DNA of 64,000 bases, taken from positions 45,932,580-45,996,579 of the forward strand of contig NC_088678.1 of assembly GCF_950023065.1 (NCBI RefSeq). Direction: 5' to 3'. Below the pieces are notes generated by a model. It had not been told where the DNA came from. It saw only the letters and a list, made by a program, of their open reading frames with translations, and ran no database searches. Position numbers and translations under genes: made by a program. Shown here piece after piece: positions 38,947 to 51,065 of the stretch; the stretch's first letter is position 1; every line of letters starts with the position of its first letter. This DNA is from Planococcus citri. Taxonomy: Eukaryota; Arthropoda; Insecta; Hemiptera; Pseudococcidae.

Positions 38947-39051
38947 ATCGTATTGAAAATTCTATAAATATACCTACCGACGCGACTAAAAAAGCTTATC
39001 GACACCGGCACGGTATGACCGAAAGATTGCACCGTAAGCCTACATGGATAG
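38947..39051 (+). CDS. candidate internal exon of an unidentified gene
   Basis: An acceptor (TTTGTTTTCAG) and a consensus donor (GTGAGTAA) bound exactly 105 bases. Only one frame is open through the block (phase 1 to phase 1), and it encodes 35 residues. That frame is basic and well mixed in composition, containing DATKKAYRHRHGMTERLHRK and then PTWIG, quite unlike the low-complexity ORFs around it. I do not recognise the protein. Its phase would accept either candidate first exon at 16.7-16.9 kb, placing this segment near the N terminus. No matching next exon was found before the window ends. It could also be a conserved non-coding block with chance splice-like ends. Confidence 0.4.
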
Positions 39052-41864
39052 GTGAGTAATTTAAACGTAAATCATGTTTATATATCGCCCAGGAAATTTC
39101 AGATCAGATGTTAGGTGGAAATTGAATGTAATGGTTAGGGACGAAAAGCCATAAATGTCAGTCCGAATGTATAAAAAATTCCTTTTAAACACCATTTGGC
39201 AAATATTCCTGCGAACCGTACGAGACGACCTAATACTTCGCCTTAAACAACTTTCCATTATATGTTGGTTTCTTTTTTTTCTTTTTTCTTTTTTTTTTGC
39301 GACGTTAAGATGTAAAGGAAAAACCAATATCATGTGTATCGAAGTTAAAACCCTTTGAATGAGTGAATCTCGCTTATAAAAAAACCCCTAACGTAGTTTT
39401 TTCCTAGTTCACAGACGGGTTAGAGGTATGTAAACTTACACACAACTTAGATGTACATTAATTTAACCACGATCAATAACTAATTAACTTTTTGCCACTT
39501 GATATGATTGTTTTACAAAAGGTTGAATAAAAAAAAAAGGTGTTCCGTTTTATATGCTGTTTTTTTGCTTTCGAATGTAATTTTAAATTAAGGGTAACAT
39601 ATGTACCGAAGAAAACATTGACCTGTAATAGAAAAAAGGGTAAAATAGGGAATACTTTCGTCGAGCTAGCAACCTTTTTTTTTTCTTTTTATTTAAGTAA
39701 TACTAACAGCGAAGAATATTTTAAATTTTATTTTCTTTCGAGTATAATCTCCGATGTTATACCTCTTAAAAGGATTAGCGTACGTAATATGTTTCCGCGC
39801 TGAGAAAAAAAAAGGATGCGGAAAAGTTGGTTAAATTTATTTTTTATTGATTCTTTTGTAACATCGTATTGTATCATTTTTTCCCTCTATCAACGCGCAT
39901 TTATTACACGATAAAATCACTTTACGAGTCCTCTAGCTTAACGTTTTTCTTCTTCAACGTCGTCTCACCAGGTAGGTACACAATATACTCGAATAAGATC
40001 GCAATTTCCGCGATAAAATATCTAGCTTTCAATTTTCATCAATATTAATAATTGATGTTTAAAAGTTTAGGTGAAAATTACCTCTACTTGTACAGGTACA
40101 CTGCAAAGGTCGTGTCGCGTCGAGTCCAACCTTTGACTTGTACGAATCGAAAGAGCAGGGGCATTCGGGCAAATGTACAACGTAGACGTACAGAACCAAA
40201 CCAGCGAATGCTTTTAATACGCAGCTTGTCCGGAATATACTCGTACGCGAACGTAACTTCCTAAAAACCTCTTATATAGGAAACGGAAACTGGCAAATTT
40301 ATTAGATGGAACCATCGAGCACTCATCGAAAAAGGCTACAGACAGGAACGGATAAGGCATATATATCACCTATCGTAATGATCCTTGATTTCATGTTTTC
40401 TTTAAAGGTCTCTTCGCCTTACACGAGAAAAACGTCTGCGAAAATTTTCAAGTAAGTATTTAAGATCACACCACGGTCGAGAAATTTTTTATAAAGTTTC
40501 CCAAAATGTTATACCACTACTTAGATATCCTATACCCATGTATAGACCCTATTAATTTTATCGATCCTCGTACAGACGTAGCTATAGAGTGAAAATTTTA
40601 TGAGCTGATTTTATATACACCGATTTTGTCCAAGTATATACGAAGGTGTTTGAATTTTACACTTCTTGGAATTTGTTATCGTAGTATAACCGTAGGTAAT
40701 AACTCGATAGACGGTATAACGTAGTAAATTGGAAACGAAAGAATTAGATAGGTAGGTAATAGGTATTTTCCAAAAATGAGTAAAAAAATGCTAAAAAATG
40801 ATGCATATAGTGAGATTTATTATTCCTGGCAAATATTATATAGTTACCTACTTAAAATTAATTCAACTTCATTACCATACAAAAAAATGAAATAATATCG
40901 TAAAGCAAAAGTGCTATATATGGCTCAGTTATAGTCAGTCAGTGCTCATTTAAACATTTAGAAAAAAAAATTACCTAGTGTAAAGAGGTGACTGATTCGA
41001 ATGTAAAAAACCATATTCGCGTGTAACACGCCAACTACGGTTACGAGTGTATCTACCTCTACCTGCTTAATTTATATAGGCAACAACAGAGAGAAAAAAG
41101 AAGGGAGGGAAAAAAGGAGGAAATTATAGCAACTTTTTTTAACAATACAAATAACCACATCTTAATAACTTGAAAATCACTTCGTGATTAAAATGTATTG
41201 TTTTTTGTAACTTTATATTGTGGAAAATAAAAATCAAATTTTATGATTTATTCTTCTCGAAAGGGGTCTTTAAAGAAAAGGTGAAACGAACGATGAAATT
41301 CAAGGGGGTTTTCTTTTTGTTCCGGAGAACCGCAGCTATGCAGTAAGAACGCAAGTAAAACGCTATAGAAATATGATTAATTTACAGACATTTAATGAAT
41401 TTTTGTTTGACGTTGAGAAAAAAGGCGTTGCGTACGCTGCTAGTAGGGCCGAATTTCTAAACGTGGCAGTTTCCAAAAGGGGAATGCACGTGGTGAAATT
41501 TCGAATTAATAAGTTTCTTTGTTATTATTGAAATTTGAAGTACCTAGGTATCAAACTGGAAGAAAATTCTGAGGTCTAATGGACAAAACTCATCTCAAAA
41601 AACAGAATCACTCAAATTAAAACCAACGTTCCTAATATTCAAGAACATTTTTTTTCAATTTTTGCCAATTTTCAAATCGAATTCTACGTTTATTTGGGGA
41701 AAAATGTCATAAATTGATAAAAATTCAATAAAATTGAGTTTTGTTTGCAAGAATTGTTTATAAAATAAAGTTACCTACCTACTAAAAATTTCAATGAAAT
41801 CCACCAAAATTGAACTAAACATTATCAAAATAAAATTATCCGAGGGGCGGGGGTGGTTAGGTAC
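39052..41864. other. non-coding region with CG-richer patch at 39.9-40.5 kb
   Basis: No gene is recognised. The patch at 39900-40480 is CG-richer and seems single-copy. A 70-codon open frame (40052-40264, + strand) within it has no known domain. The rest is AT-rich, with short microsatellite runs. Confidence 0.3.
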
Positions 41865-42655
41865 TTATTAGTTCTGATCAGATCAGGAAAATGTTCATAG
41901 GAGCAGATTTAGTTCATGATCAAATCAAACCTGCGTTTATTTGAATAGGTAGATAAAATCATACGAGTATATCTGTCTAAAGGAAAGTGATTGGATCTGA
42001 TTCCAATTCCTTCTATCGATTTAGAGTGGTTTGATCAGAAACCTGTTTGGATCTGCTTGGATATGTTTGATCAGATCAGATCTGATCATATTATGATTTT
42101 ATCTGTCCAGATAAGAGCAGTTCTGATGAGATCTAAAAATCAAATGAAATAAAGAAAATGTCCGAATCTAATCAGATTTGATTAAATATAATCAAATACA
42201 TATATGTAAATTTAAACAAACTTTCTACCGTCCTCGAACTTCCCCCTCCCCCCCAAAAAAGTTGGATTGCTTTTAATCAGATCTGGTTAGATCTGGACAT
42301 TTGTTGAATCCAATTTGGTCTTGGATTTGATCAGATCTGTGCTCATCTGAACAGATAAAATCATATCCACCTGTAGAGGAAAGTGATCAGATGTGATTAG
42401 ATTCAATCTGAATCTGACCGGTTTTCTATGATTAGACACTCTTTGGAACCAATTTGGTGTTACATCTGGTCAGACCTGCGTTTATCTGAACCGATAAAAT
42501 CATATCAGTCTAGAGGAAAGTGATCGGATCTGATTAAATCCAACCCAACCTATTTAGATAAGTTTGATAAAATTATGTCTATTTGGACCTAGCGGATACT
42601 CTCTCGATTCAATTTGATCTAATATTTGGTCAGATCAACGTTTAGATCGGACCAC
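41865..42655. repeat. degenerate GATC-rich tandem array
   Basis: Words such as TGATCAGATC, GATCTGATT and AGATCTGATC recur dozens of times. A longer period is visible where (C/T)TGAAC(A/C)GATAAAATCATAT recurs at about 42348 and 42486, roughly 138 bases apart, followed each time by AGAGGAAAGTGATC. A diverged third copy lies near 41940. Smaller related pieces are at 45480-45812 and 49655-49735. Confidence 0.65.
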
Positions 42656-45479
42656 ACGGTACCTATTTGGTAAAACTGAAGGTTACCAAGACTTCTATTT
42701 GAAACAAATTCAAAGCGAACATTTTTTTTAAAATGTGAGACTTGAAAGTATTTGCAAGTTTGCGAACTTTTGGTACTTACCACTGATTGAACCTCCCAAG
42801 AAAAGTGACGCGAAAATCGGATACTTCTCATAGCAATGAAATTCTCGATAGCCCTGAAAAAAAACAACACAATAGTAGAAATGAATAATTATACTACTTA
42901 AATTGCCTTGAATCATTTAGAGTTGGTCAATGGATTTTTTTGGAGAGGGAGGGGCGGCGAAAACCTCGAAAAACTGGTATCGAAAAAATCAAGATGGGTT
43001 GCCTGTGTTATCAGTAGAAGGGGGTTATTTGAAGCAGGACACCCTATATATACATATAAGGTATTATGTAGTATGTATACATCTACCTACTTACGTCTGC
43101 CTTTCTTTTTATTTGTTTTTTTTTAAAATACGTAAATAATGATTTTACGTTAGGTAGGCAAATAAAATATTTCATTCTGTTTTTAAAATGAATTTCAACT
43201 TAGTTTTTCAGTATTTTTAAATAAATTTTTCATTTTTTTCTATACGTACTTCAAAAATTTGCACATCATTTTAATTTCATAGCATTTCATCATAATGTCA
43301 TTGTTGAATGAAAGAATTGAAAACAACAACAACAATAACAACAAGAATGTATTAAAAACATTTCTCCAAACATTATTTACGTTCATTTCATTTTTTTCAA
43401 AATCTATGCCTCATACCTATATAAACTTTTTTTACTCCAAAAAATTCATCTAAAAACAATTTTCCAATTTGCCTAAGGCTAAAACCTTTGAAAAATATCG
43501 ACAAATATCGCGTAGCACGAGAAGGAAGCTCGTCGATTCGAAATTCGCGAAAACCATACCGGTATCGTTTAAACGACGAAAAACAAACGCGAGAAAGGTA
43601 TTTGCTCGGGTTATAAAAATGTACTTTTTTTTTTTACCAACAGTTTATGAATTCAAAAGTGGAAAAAATTACAATATTATTCGGCGAGCGAGGCACTTAT
43701 AATACCGGCGAATTTAATTCAAGAAACATGAAATAATTTAAAGGAAATGATCCATTTTGGCGAAACATTATTACGACGAGGTAGAGGCACACGTTTCCTC
43801 TGCTTTTTCGTTCCACTTCCTACCATCGGGCGAGAAAATTTAGTCGCCATAATAAACGCCTATTAATATTATACCATATTTAAATATAATTACACTCGGA
43901 CTAAATCTACGGTAGCGATAAAAATATGCATTCTGAGGCTTTGTTAGGGAGAGAGAAAAAAAATTAATATTTGCGAAAGTGTGTAGCTTATGCAGTGCGT
44001 TAATGGAAACTTGGCCTGCGATATCAATCTCATTTTAATCGGTTATCCTTACGTTATATTACGTACTCGTACCTCGTATACAGTGATGTGTGTATTCGAA
44101 TAGGGGTACTTATTAAAGGAAAAAATACGTAGAAAACGAGATAACACGTTGGCTCTGTGTAATGTGCCCCATCATAAAAGCTGTATTTATTGCGTCCACT
44201 CGCGATTGAATATTGATCTATTAAAAAAAGCAAACCCTCCACGATAAAAAATTCGTTTAAAAGATATGCTTATGTACCGGACAATGGCGAAATATTTCCA
44301 GAACACTCGAAATTTCAATACCAGATATGTATAACACAATATAGGAAATTGGCGAAGTGAATTCGGTGGTTGTGGTTGCGGCGACAATGGTGGGTTTTTT
44401 TTAGGAGGATAGGTACGTAGGTTGGTTTTTTTTTATTCGTTTAACCACGACCGATCTGAATCAGGGTGAACGCATTTTCGTCGCGACCTTTTATTCCCCT
44501 ATATAGGTATTCGAAAGAGATTCGCAAACAATTGCCAATGAGTATACAGGGTGTCCTTGTCCCGTCTTAAGTTGAGAACCTCTCTCTATAGTATAGGTAA
44601 GTCTGACAATGAGTATCAATAGGCAACATGTACGCAATTTGTGTTTGTGTGTTTGCCTAACCTTTGGATTGAAAACATGAAACAAGGATCTCTTTGCTTT
44701 TAAATTATTCACGTGTTTTGGGTGGAAAAACTGATTTTTTTTGGTTAAAATATCAGAAACAAAAAAAAAGTCGTACCTATACTGTATTGTATTATATAGG
44801 TACCAGGATTATTGTTTTGTTAAGAAAAATTTAAATAAGTGCTCGTATATTGGTTCAAAAAAACCAAACAACCGTAGTTTAAAATTCAAGAAAAAAAGTT
44901 GTACTCACTTCAATCCTTATTTAAAATTTTATGAAAAAAATAATAAACTGATAATGGTACCTGATGTCAATCTTAACAAATGGGTGGGCAGAAGTACTTA
45001 CGTTATTATTTTATTTTTCACACTTTTCTGTTCTTGAGAGAAAAAAAGAATTAGGCACATACTTGAAAATTCAACAAAATATCATTTTTGTCAGATGTTG
45101 TCGTACTCCTACTAGTATTTATTCGTTTTTCAATTATTTGTTTCATTTTTATGACATTTAATAACTTTTTGGAATTGGTTGAATTAAAACAAAATTACCC
45201 ACTTACAATTTTTGTAAATGGCATTCTTCATTTTCTCCTCGTTTTGTACATATCAATTATCTATAATAAACTAGGTACATTTAGAATTTTAATTTCTCGC
45301 ATTATAATTACTTTTTAATCCTGGTTTTGAGGACCACACAATTTTTGGGTCATTTTTTTCTACTTAGAAATGTATTTTTGTAAGGTTTCAGAACAAGGTT
45401 ATCAGAGCAATAATAAAATTACCTACAGTTTGACAAATCAGCACAAGAATTTATTAAAACTGAAAAATTACAATTTTCA
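42656..45479. other. non-coding region with CG-richer patch at 43.5-44.5 kb
   Basis: No recognised gene. A GGACACCCTATATA terminus motif is at 43038, and an AAC-type microsatellite is near 43321-43343. The patch at 43480-44460 is CG-richer and seems unique; open frames within it (43469-43702 on +, 44187-44387 on -) show no known domain. Confidence 0.3.
44543..44700 (+). repeat. dispersed repeat beginning ATACAGGGTGTCC
   Basis: The terminus ATACAGGGTGTCC is followed by sequence alignable, with gaps, to the reverse complement of 46950-47073 (shared terminus, then GTCT..A..TTGA.A.CC, and later AAT(C/T)TGTGTT and TTGCCTAA(C/T)). Only the start is clear; the far end is not delimited. Confidence 0.5.
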
Positions 45480-45812
45480 TTTACTGGCCCAGAGTAAAAT
45501 GATTGTATCTGATAAGGTCTGAACAGCTACATATATCTAAATCTGATCAAAATTCATCAAATTATTATCGAGTCAAATTTATACCCGCACGTGATCAGCT
45601 CTGATCTGGCCTGATCAATTAGATTATGATCTGGTCTAATCAATGAAGTCTGATCAGATCTATTCAGATATAATGAGAGACAATAAAGTCTATTTTGGAT
45701 CTTATCAGGTATTTTGATCTGGCCCGATCTGATAGAATTTGGTCAGATTTGGTTTAGGCCCAATTGGATCCATGGAATGTCCGGAGTTGATCAGATTTGA
45801 TCACATCTAATA
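45480..45812. repeat. second GATC-rich repeat block
   Basis: This is a degenerate array of TGATCAGATCT-like words of the same family as 41865-42655. No ORF is seen. A short third piece is at 49655-49735. Confidence 0.6.
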
Positions 45813-48800
45813 ATTTTCCGCTGAGGAAAGAGTAGGTAGAGGTACCTGGTTTTAGTTCAAGTGCACGTTTTAATTCTGTTCAAAAGGTAAGTAGGTACCT
45901 ATTATGCTGAAAAGTTCCTGTTCTAAACCTTGTTCTCTTTTAGTTCTAGCTCCAAACTGGATAATTCTTGTTCTACTCCCAGGAGAAAATGATTAAGATC
46001 TCATCATAGTTTTTTTTTACTTCAGTCTGAGAGAACTAATTTTTTTATACTCATCTGAATGTTCTTTCAAACTATCCGATTGTTTCTTAAAAGTTGGATA
46101 GAATATATGTATAAACATCATTGAGATGGGAGGAGGAAACAGATTTGTTTTCATTCAATTTAGATGGGTGATCGCAGAGCATTTTACATTTTTAGTTCTT
46201 TTGGATAATTTCCTAAAAAAGAAAAAAAAGGGCCCTTTATTAGTTAGGTTCTTTGTTGTCTTGCCATCTATCTTGATGCAAATTTGTGAGGTTTCCATCG
46301 AAATTAGAATTTTTGTCTTTTATTACCTGCTGATAGAATGCTGCAAGATTTTGAAACATTTCTTTTGTTAACATTTTTGATCACTCATCTTTTTTACCAC
46401 CTACATACATCAAGCATTTCTTTTATTACAATACACAATTTTATTTTTTCATTTTTTCTGACCATCATTGTGTCCTAAGTCGTGTTTGGAATTCATTTTT
46501 TGGTAGAGATTGAATTGGTTTTTTTTTTTGGTGATGACTTCAGATTAATTTTTTGTAGTAAATTTTGATGAATTTTTTGGTGATTTTTAGAATAAATTTT
46601 CCTGCTGTGATTTAGAATACCTGTCGTGTTTTAAATTGGATTTTTAATGTTGATTTTAGCTGAATCTTACGAATTCTTTATTTTTCTTCCACGTTGACTT
46701 TAGAAAATCGGAGTAAAGGTACGCACTGCTTGAGCAATGGTTTTACTTTCATTTTATGAAAATATTAATAAGGATTTTCAAAAAGCAACCTGAAATTGAC
46801 CAATTTCTTGACCTGATTTGATCCGATATTTTCCCCCGATGGTTTTGGGTTTTCTCTTTTACCTAGCTCATTCACATGAGCCCAGGCCTAAAATAATCCC
46901 AGATTTGGAAATCCAAAAAACAAAATTGCTACATATAACACTGCCAGAAAATGTTTGCCAAACACGAATCTGTTCCCTGTTTTGAAGATTAGGCAACCCA
47001 CATACAAGACACCAACACAGATTGCCAATGTGTCTGCTGAAAGGGTATCAATCTGAGACCGGACACCCTGTATGCATAGACAGAAAGTAGGTAGAGATTT
47101 GCGATCCGGAGCCGAAATTATCATATCGCGTTAAATGGTTCATTGGTCATTGCGACAGCGTCTCTTATGTACTCTTTAACACTATTCTCGATTCCATCAT
47201 TATCCTATGGCGCACTTTAACATGGACGCTTGAACCGTTTCATTAACAGGGCGTATAACGCATAATGTTTATGTTATAGGTATATGAGGGGGTAGATGAG
47301 CGGAACAAGATTAAAACGGCAGCTTTAGTGTTCTGCGCCAGGAAATTGTATGAGTAATGATATTCCGCGACATTTCTCTAAACCCTCCGCTTCGCAGCCT
47401 TTCGTTGCAAATTGAACCTTTGATGTGATTAAGTAACCAAGCCGACATAATGTAGGTACCGTGTATGCGTTATATTAGGCTCTTGTATATAGTATAGTGT
47501 GTATATGTGTATAACTCGGCGTTCGGCTGCTCATAAGATAAATAGATTCTAGTCTTCAGTGCGACGACTTGACTTGGCCGTTTAGCTTTATATTTGCAGA
47601 AATATGCCCAATCGGCTTAATAATTTTCATACGCGCGTTATACGCTCCAAGAAATTGTACACCGAAATGTTTAAAATAATTTACATGGCTCGTACGCCCT
47701 CTTTGCATCATCTACGTAGGACGTGTAGTAGGTATTATTGTTCAGCGCTGCTCGCAGAATCTACAATATATAGTGCTACACGAAAATATGCTTTTGACGC
47801 TGGGTATCTTTACTCTGTAGTGTGTTGTGTATGTGCTGTATACGTATACTAAAATGCCAGTAAACCATATCAGCGGGGGATTAAATCTAATCAGTGCCAA
47901 AAAAGTTTCTCTTCACTGAGATACCCAAACAAGCCTTTTGCAGTGCATCAGCAGTAATGCTGGGTCCTTATGAAAATGCAAAATTGTACACGAAGGATTT
48001 TATTCCTTGGTAGCTACAATAAGAAATGAAAAGCAGGAGCAAGTTGACATCTTGTTCTTAAAAAATAGACAGAACTGATTGGCAGAGGGAAAGGAGAGCT
48101 TTCAGGGAGCGACAAAGTACTTCAAAACTTCGTCAAATGGGACAGAGTTGGAATATTTATGACTTACCTATTTTTTGAACCTCTCAGTGTTCCCCCAAAC
48201 CTATTTTAAAAACAATGAACAACCTACTCGACTTGAAATATTGAATTACGTTTAAATAACACAATCATCACGATCATGATTAATTCATTGGACACATCCG
48301 CCACTCTATCTACCAAACCGATCAAAAGCTCTTTAAAAATTAAACTCAAAATGTGATAGGTACCAGAAATAATACAATTGGAAACGAAAAAAAAATATAT
48401 TATTTCAATAAAACTCGCAGAAAATTTATCCCTCGAGGATTACTCATGGCTTTTCAAGGTGTATTTGTTCGAATAGTAAAAATTCTCCGCGATTTTTTCT
48501 TTTTATTCGTGAAAAAAAATACGCTGGAAAAAGTAGGTATTCCGCTGGGATTACGAGACGGTCGGGTGTTAAAGTCGAATTAAAAAAGAAACTCGAAAAT
48601 GCTGTAAATGAAAAGTTGAATTGAAAAGTTATAATGTTTATGTAAAATTCAACAATGCGAAAGCTATTCAGTTTTTTGTAATGCCGATATTCTTTTTGGG
48701 TTTACGTACTTTGGAAAATACTTATATCTACCTACAGAATTATATGAGATGAATTACTAACGTGTATATTTTCAACGTACTTTACCTTTATACGACGTTC

Positions 48801-50150
48801 ATATGTAGATGTGCCTGAAGGTAAACTATGAAATTGAATTGAATGTTTCGAGATGTGATATCCTTGTAAATTAAGCATAGGAACCTCACGTGTATGTACT
48901 ATTCCAGCTTGACACACACGAAACATCAAGTTTCAGCGGTTACTGACCGTATCTTATAAAATATTCGAAGCTCACTTGGATTCATAAAAAGTACTTCTCC
49001 AAGGTACCAAGTAAACGTAGAGCTACCTAATATTCATTCGAGTAGTTAAAAGGATTGCTGAGAATGTGAAATGGCTTCATTTCATTGACCTACCGTCCGC
49101 GGAGTAACATGTGGAGATTTTTTTCAATGTGGAAAAAGGTAAGGTGGGTGAAGGGAAATCAAAGAATTTGCCCTTTTATTTTTCAAACTACATCTTGTTG
49201 CTGTTTGAAATTAGGCATCATTGCGTATTTTAGCATACCTAAATGAAATCCAAACTAGATCCTATTTAATTCGACTGAAAAGCTTTTATGCGGTTAAATG
49301 ATACTAACGAGGGGACTACGTATCTACCTACTTTAAAGTTTAGGGGCTTGCAATCGAACGAATGTTGAATTTTTGGAAACAGTGTGCAAAGAAAAGGCAG
49401 AATCCAAATTCTCAGATGATAATGTTGATTTTTTGGCAGCTTTGGAAATTTTGATTTCGAATGGAAAAAACACAAAATTGTAAAAGTCAAATGAAAATTG
49501 CATTACCTAGATCAAGTACCTACCTACCTACATATGCTGGTTTTTTGCTTGACCACAAATTCCAAAAGAAAATAAGCGTTGAAAATTGGGATTAAAGTTT
49601 AAGGTAGGTATCTACTAAGTACATATAAAGAAATCCTTTTCCATGGAAAAATAATCGAATCTGATCAGATCAAATTTGGTCTTGAGAATACTAAGGATCT
49701 CATCTGATCCGGTCAGATCTTATCAAACAAGTCTAAATGAGGCAAGATTTACTTATTCTAACAAGAAATGGTATCCCAACTGGCACAACATTTTTTGAAC
49801 TGGGCAAAGCTAAATTGAAAGAGCAGGCAAAAATTGAGCACCACCCAAAATTTCAACAGCTAAAGTGGATTCTTAAATTTTTAGTAATTTTTTTAGAACG
49901 ACCAGAAATAGGGAAAAAATTAAAATTTCATCAAATTCATCTACAGAAAACTCAAATTTGGTATAATAGCTTATTTTTAACCCGCCAAATCGATACCTTT
50001 GGGAATTATTTCCAGCAGTTCTGATTCTGAAGTCTTCAATAGATTTCTGAAAGATGAAATTTTTACAAAATTTTACCAAATTAAGTTGAAAACCTAAAAT
50101 TTGCTCCACATACTAATTTCAACATGTTGAGTTGACTGAAAGTAGGTTCA
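45813..50150. other. non-coding region
   Basis: No gene is recognised. The patch at about 47150-47860 is CG-richer. It includes a TATTTGCAG that could serve as an acceptor at 47600, but the downstream frame (47604-47852) has no convincing donor or domain. Remaining ORFs are short and low-complexity. Confidence 0.3.
46950..47073 (-). repeat. inverted copy of the GGGTGTCC repeat
   Basis: This block ends in GGACACCCTGTAT at 47061-47073. Read on the - strand it aligns, with gaps, to 44543-44700. Two copies in opposite orientations 2.4 kb apart could pair, but no boundary duplication is visible. Confidence 0.45.
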
Positions 50151-51065
50151 AGCTGTTGTGAAGCTTCCAGCAACATTTGGAAATTCCAGATCTCTAAAAA
50201 ACTCAGTAAAAGTTTTATGATTTAAAAATTTGAAAAATTCACTGCTGCCTTCCAGTTTGACCTAGAAGGCTAAAATGCAGTTCACATCCTATTTTTGATA
50301 TTCCGAATTGATTTCAAGTGGTTTTAAGTCAATTCGGAACTTTCAGAAGCATTTTTGGTTTTTTAATTTACCTGTCTATTCTTTTTTTGTTCTTCAATGA
50401 AATCGCTGGATAAAATATGTTTTTGAACTGGTACATACCGATTTTGGAGACATGGTGTGTAATCAACCAAGTGGGTCACTGACAAGCACTAATCACGAGC
50501 ATACGTGATAAAGTTGATGTGGTCGGATTTTATTACGTTTTTTGGAAAATATGAATTTTTAAAATGTCGCTGGAGGCTCCAGAAATTCTAGAATAGTTTG
50601 AAATCCACCTTCAGTCAACTAAGCACGTTGAAATTAGTGTATAGAGTGAATTTTAAATTACCAGCACTTCGTTTGGTGAAATTTTGTGGGAATTTGAACT
50701 TTTGAAAATCTTCTGGAGGCTCCAGAACTGCTTTTTTTAATCGATTCGGCGAGTCTAAAATAGGGTATGATCCAAATTTCTGCGTTTTAAGTCAATTTGG
50801 AAAGATTTTGATTTTTCCTATTTTTGGTCCAAGATTTGATTTTAAAAAATTCACCAAAATTCGAAAAAATGCACTTCAGCTTTCAAAATTTCAACTGATG
50901 ATGGACAGTTTTTTTTTATCTATCTGTGTTTTGCTTAAAAATTACTCAATCATCTGGGTTTTTGGGAAGGGAGGATTGAAACAAAGGAGCAGGGAAAATT
51001 TTGCTCAATTTAGCATACATCGTATTTCTATCCTGCAATTAGTTCAAAGTAAAGATTTTGTATTT
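50151..51065. repeat. copies of the CTGGAGGCTCCAG dispersed repeat
   Basis: Two CTGGAGGCTCCAGAA words occur at about 50572 and 50713. The surrounding text (CCAAATTTC.GC.TT, GATTTT..., CACTTCAGCTTT) matches blocks at 27.7-27.9, 38.2-38.7 and 54.8-55.1 kb by eye. This is an old, diverged interspersed family with no coding frame and no visible termini. Confidence 0.6.

Noticed and set aside
47604..47852. 82-codon ORF after a TATTTGCAG
   Set aside because: No donor of quality, no known domain and a low-complexity C-terminal part.
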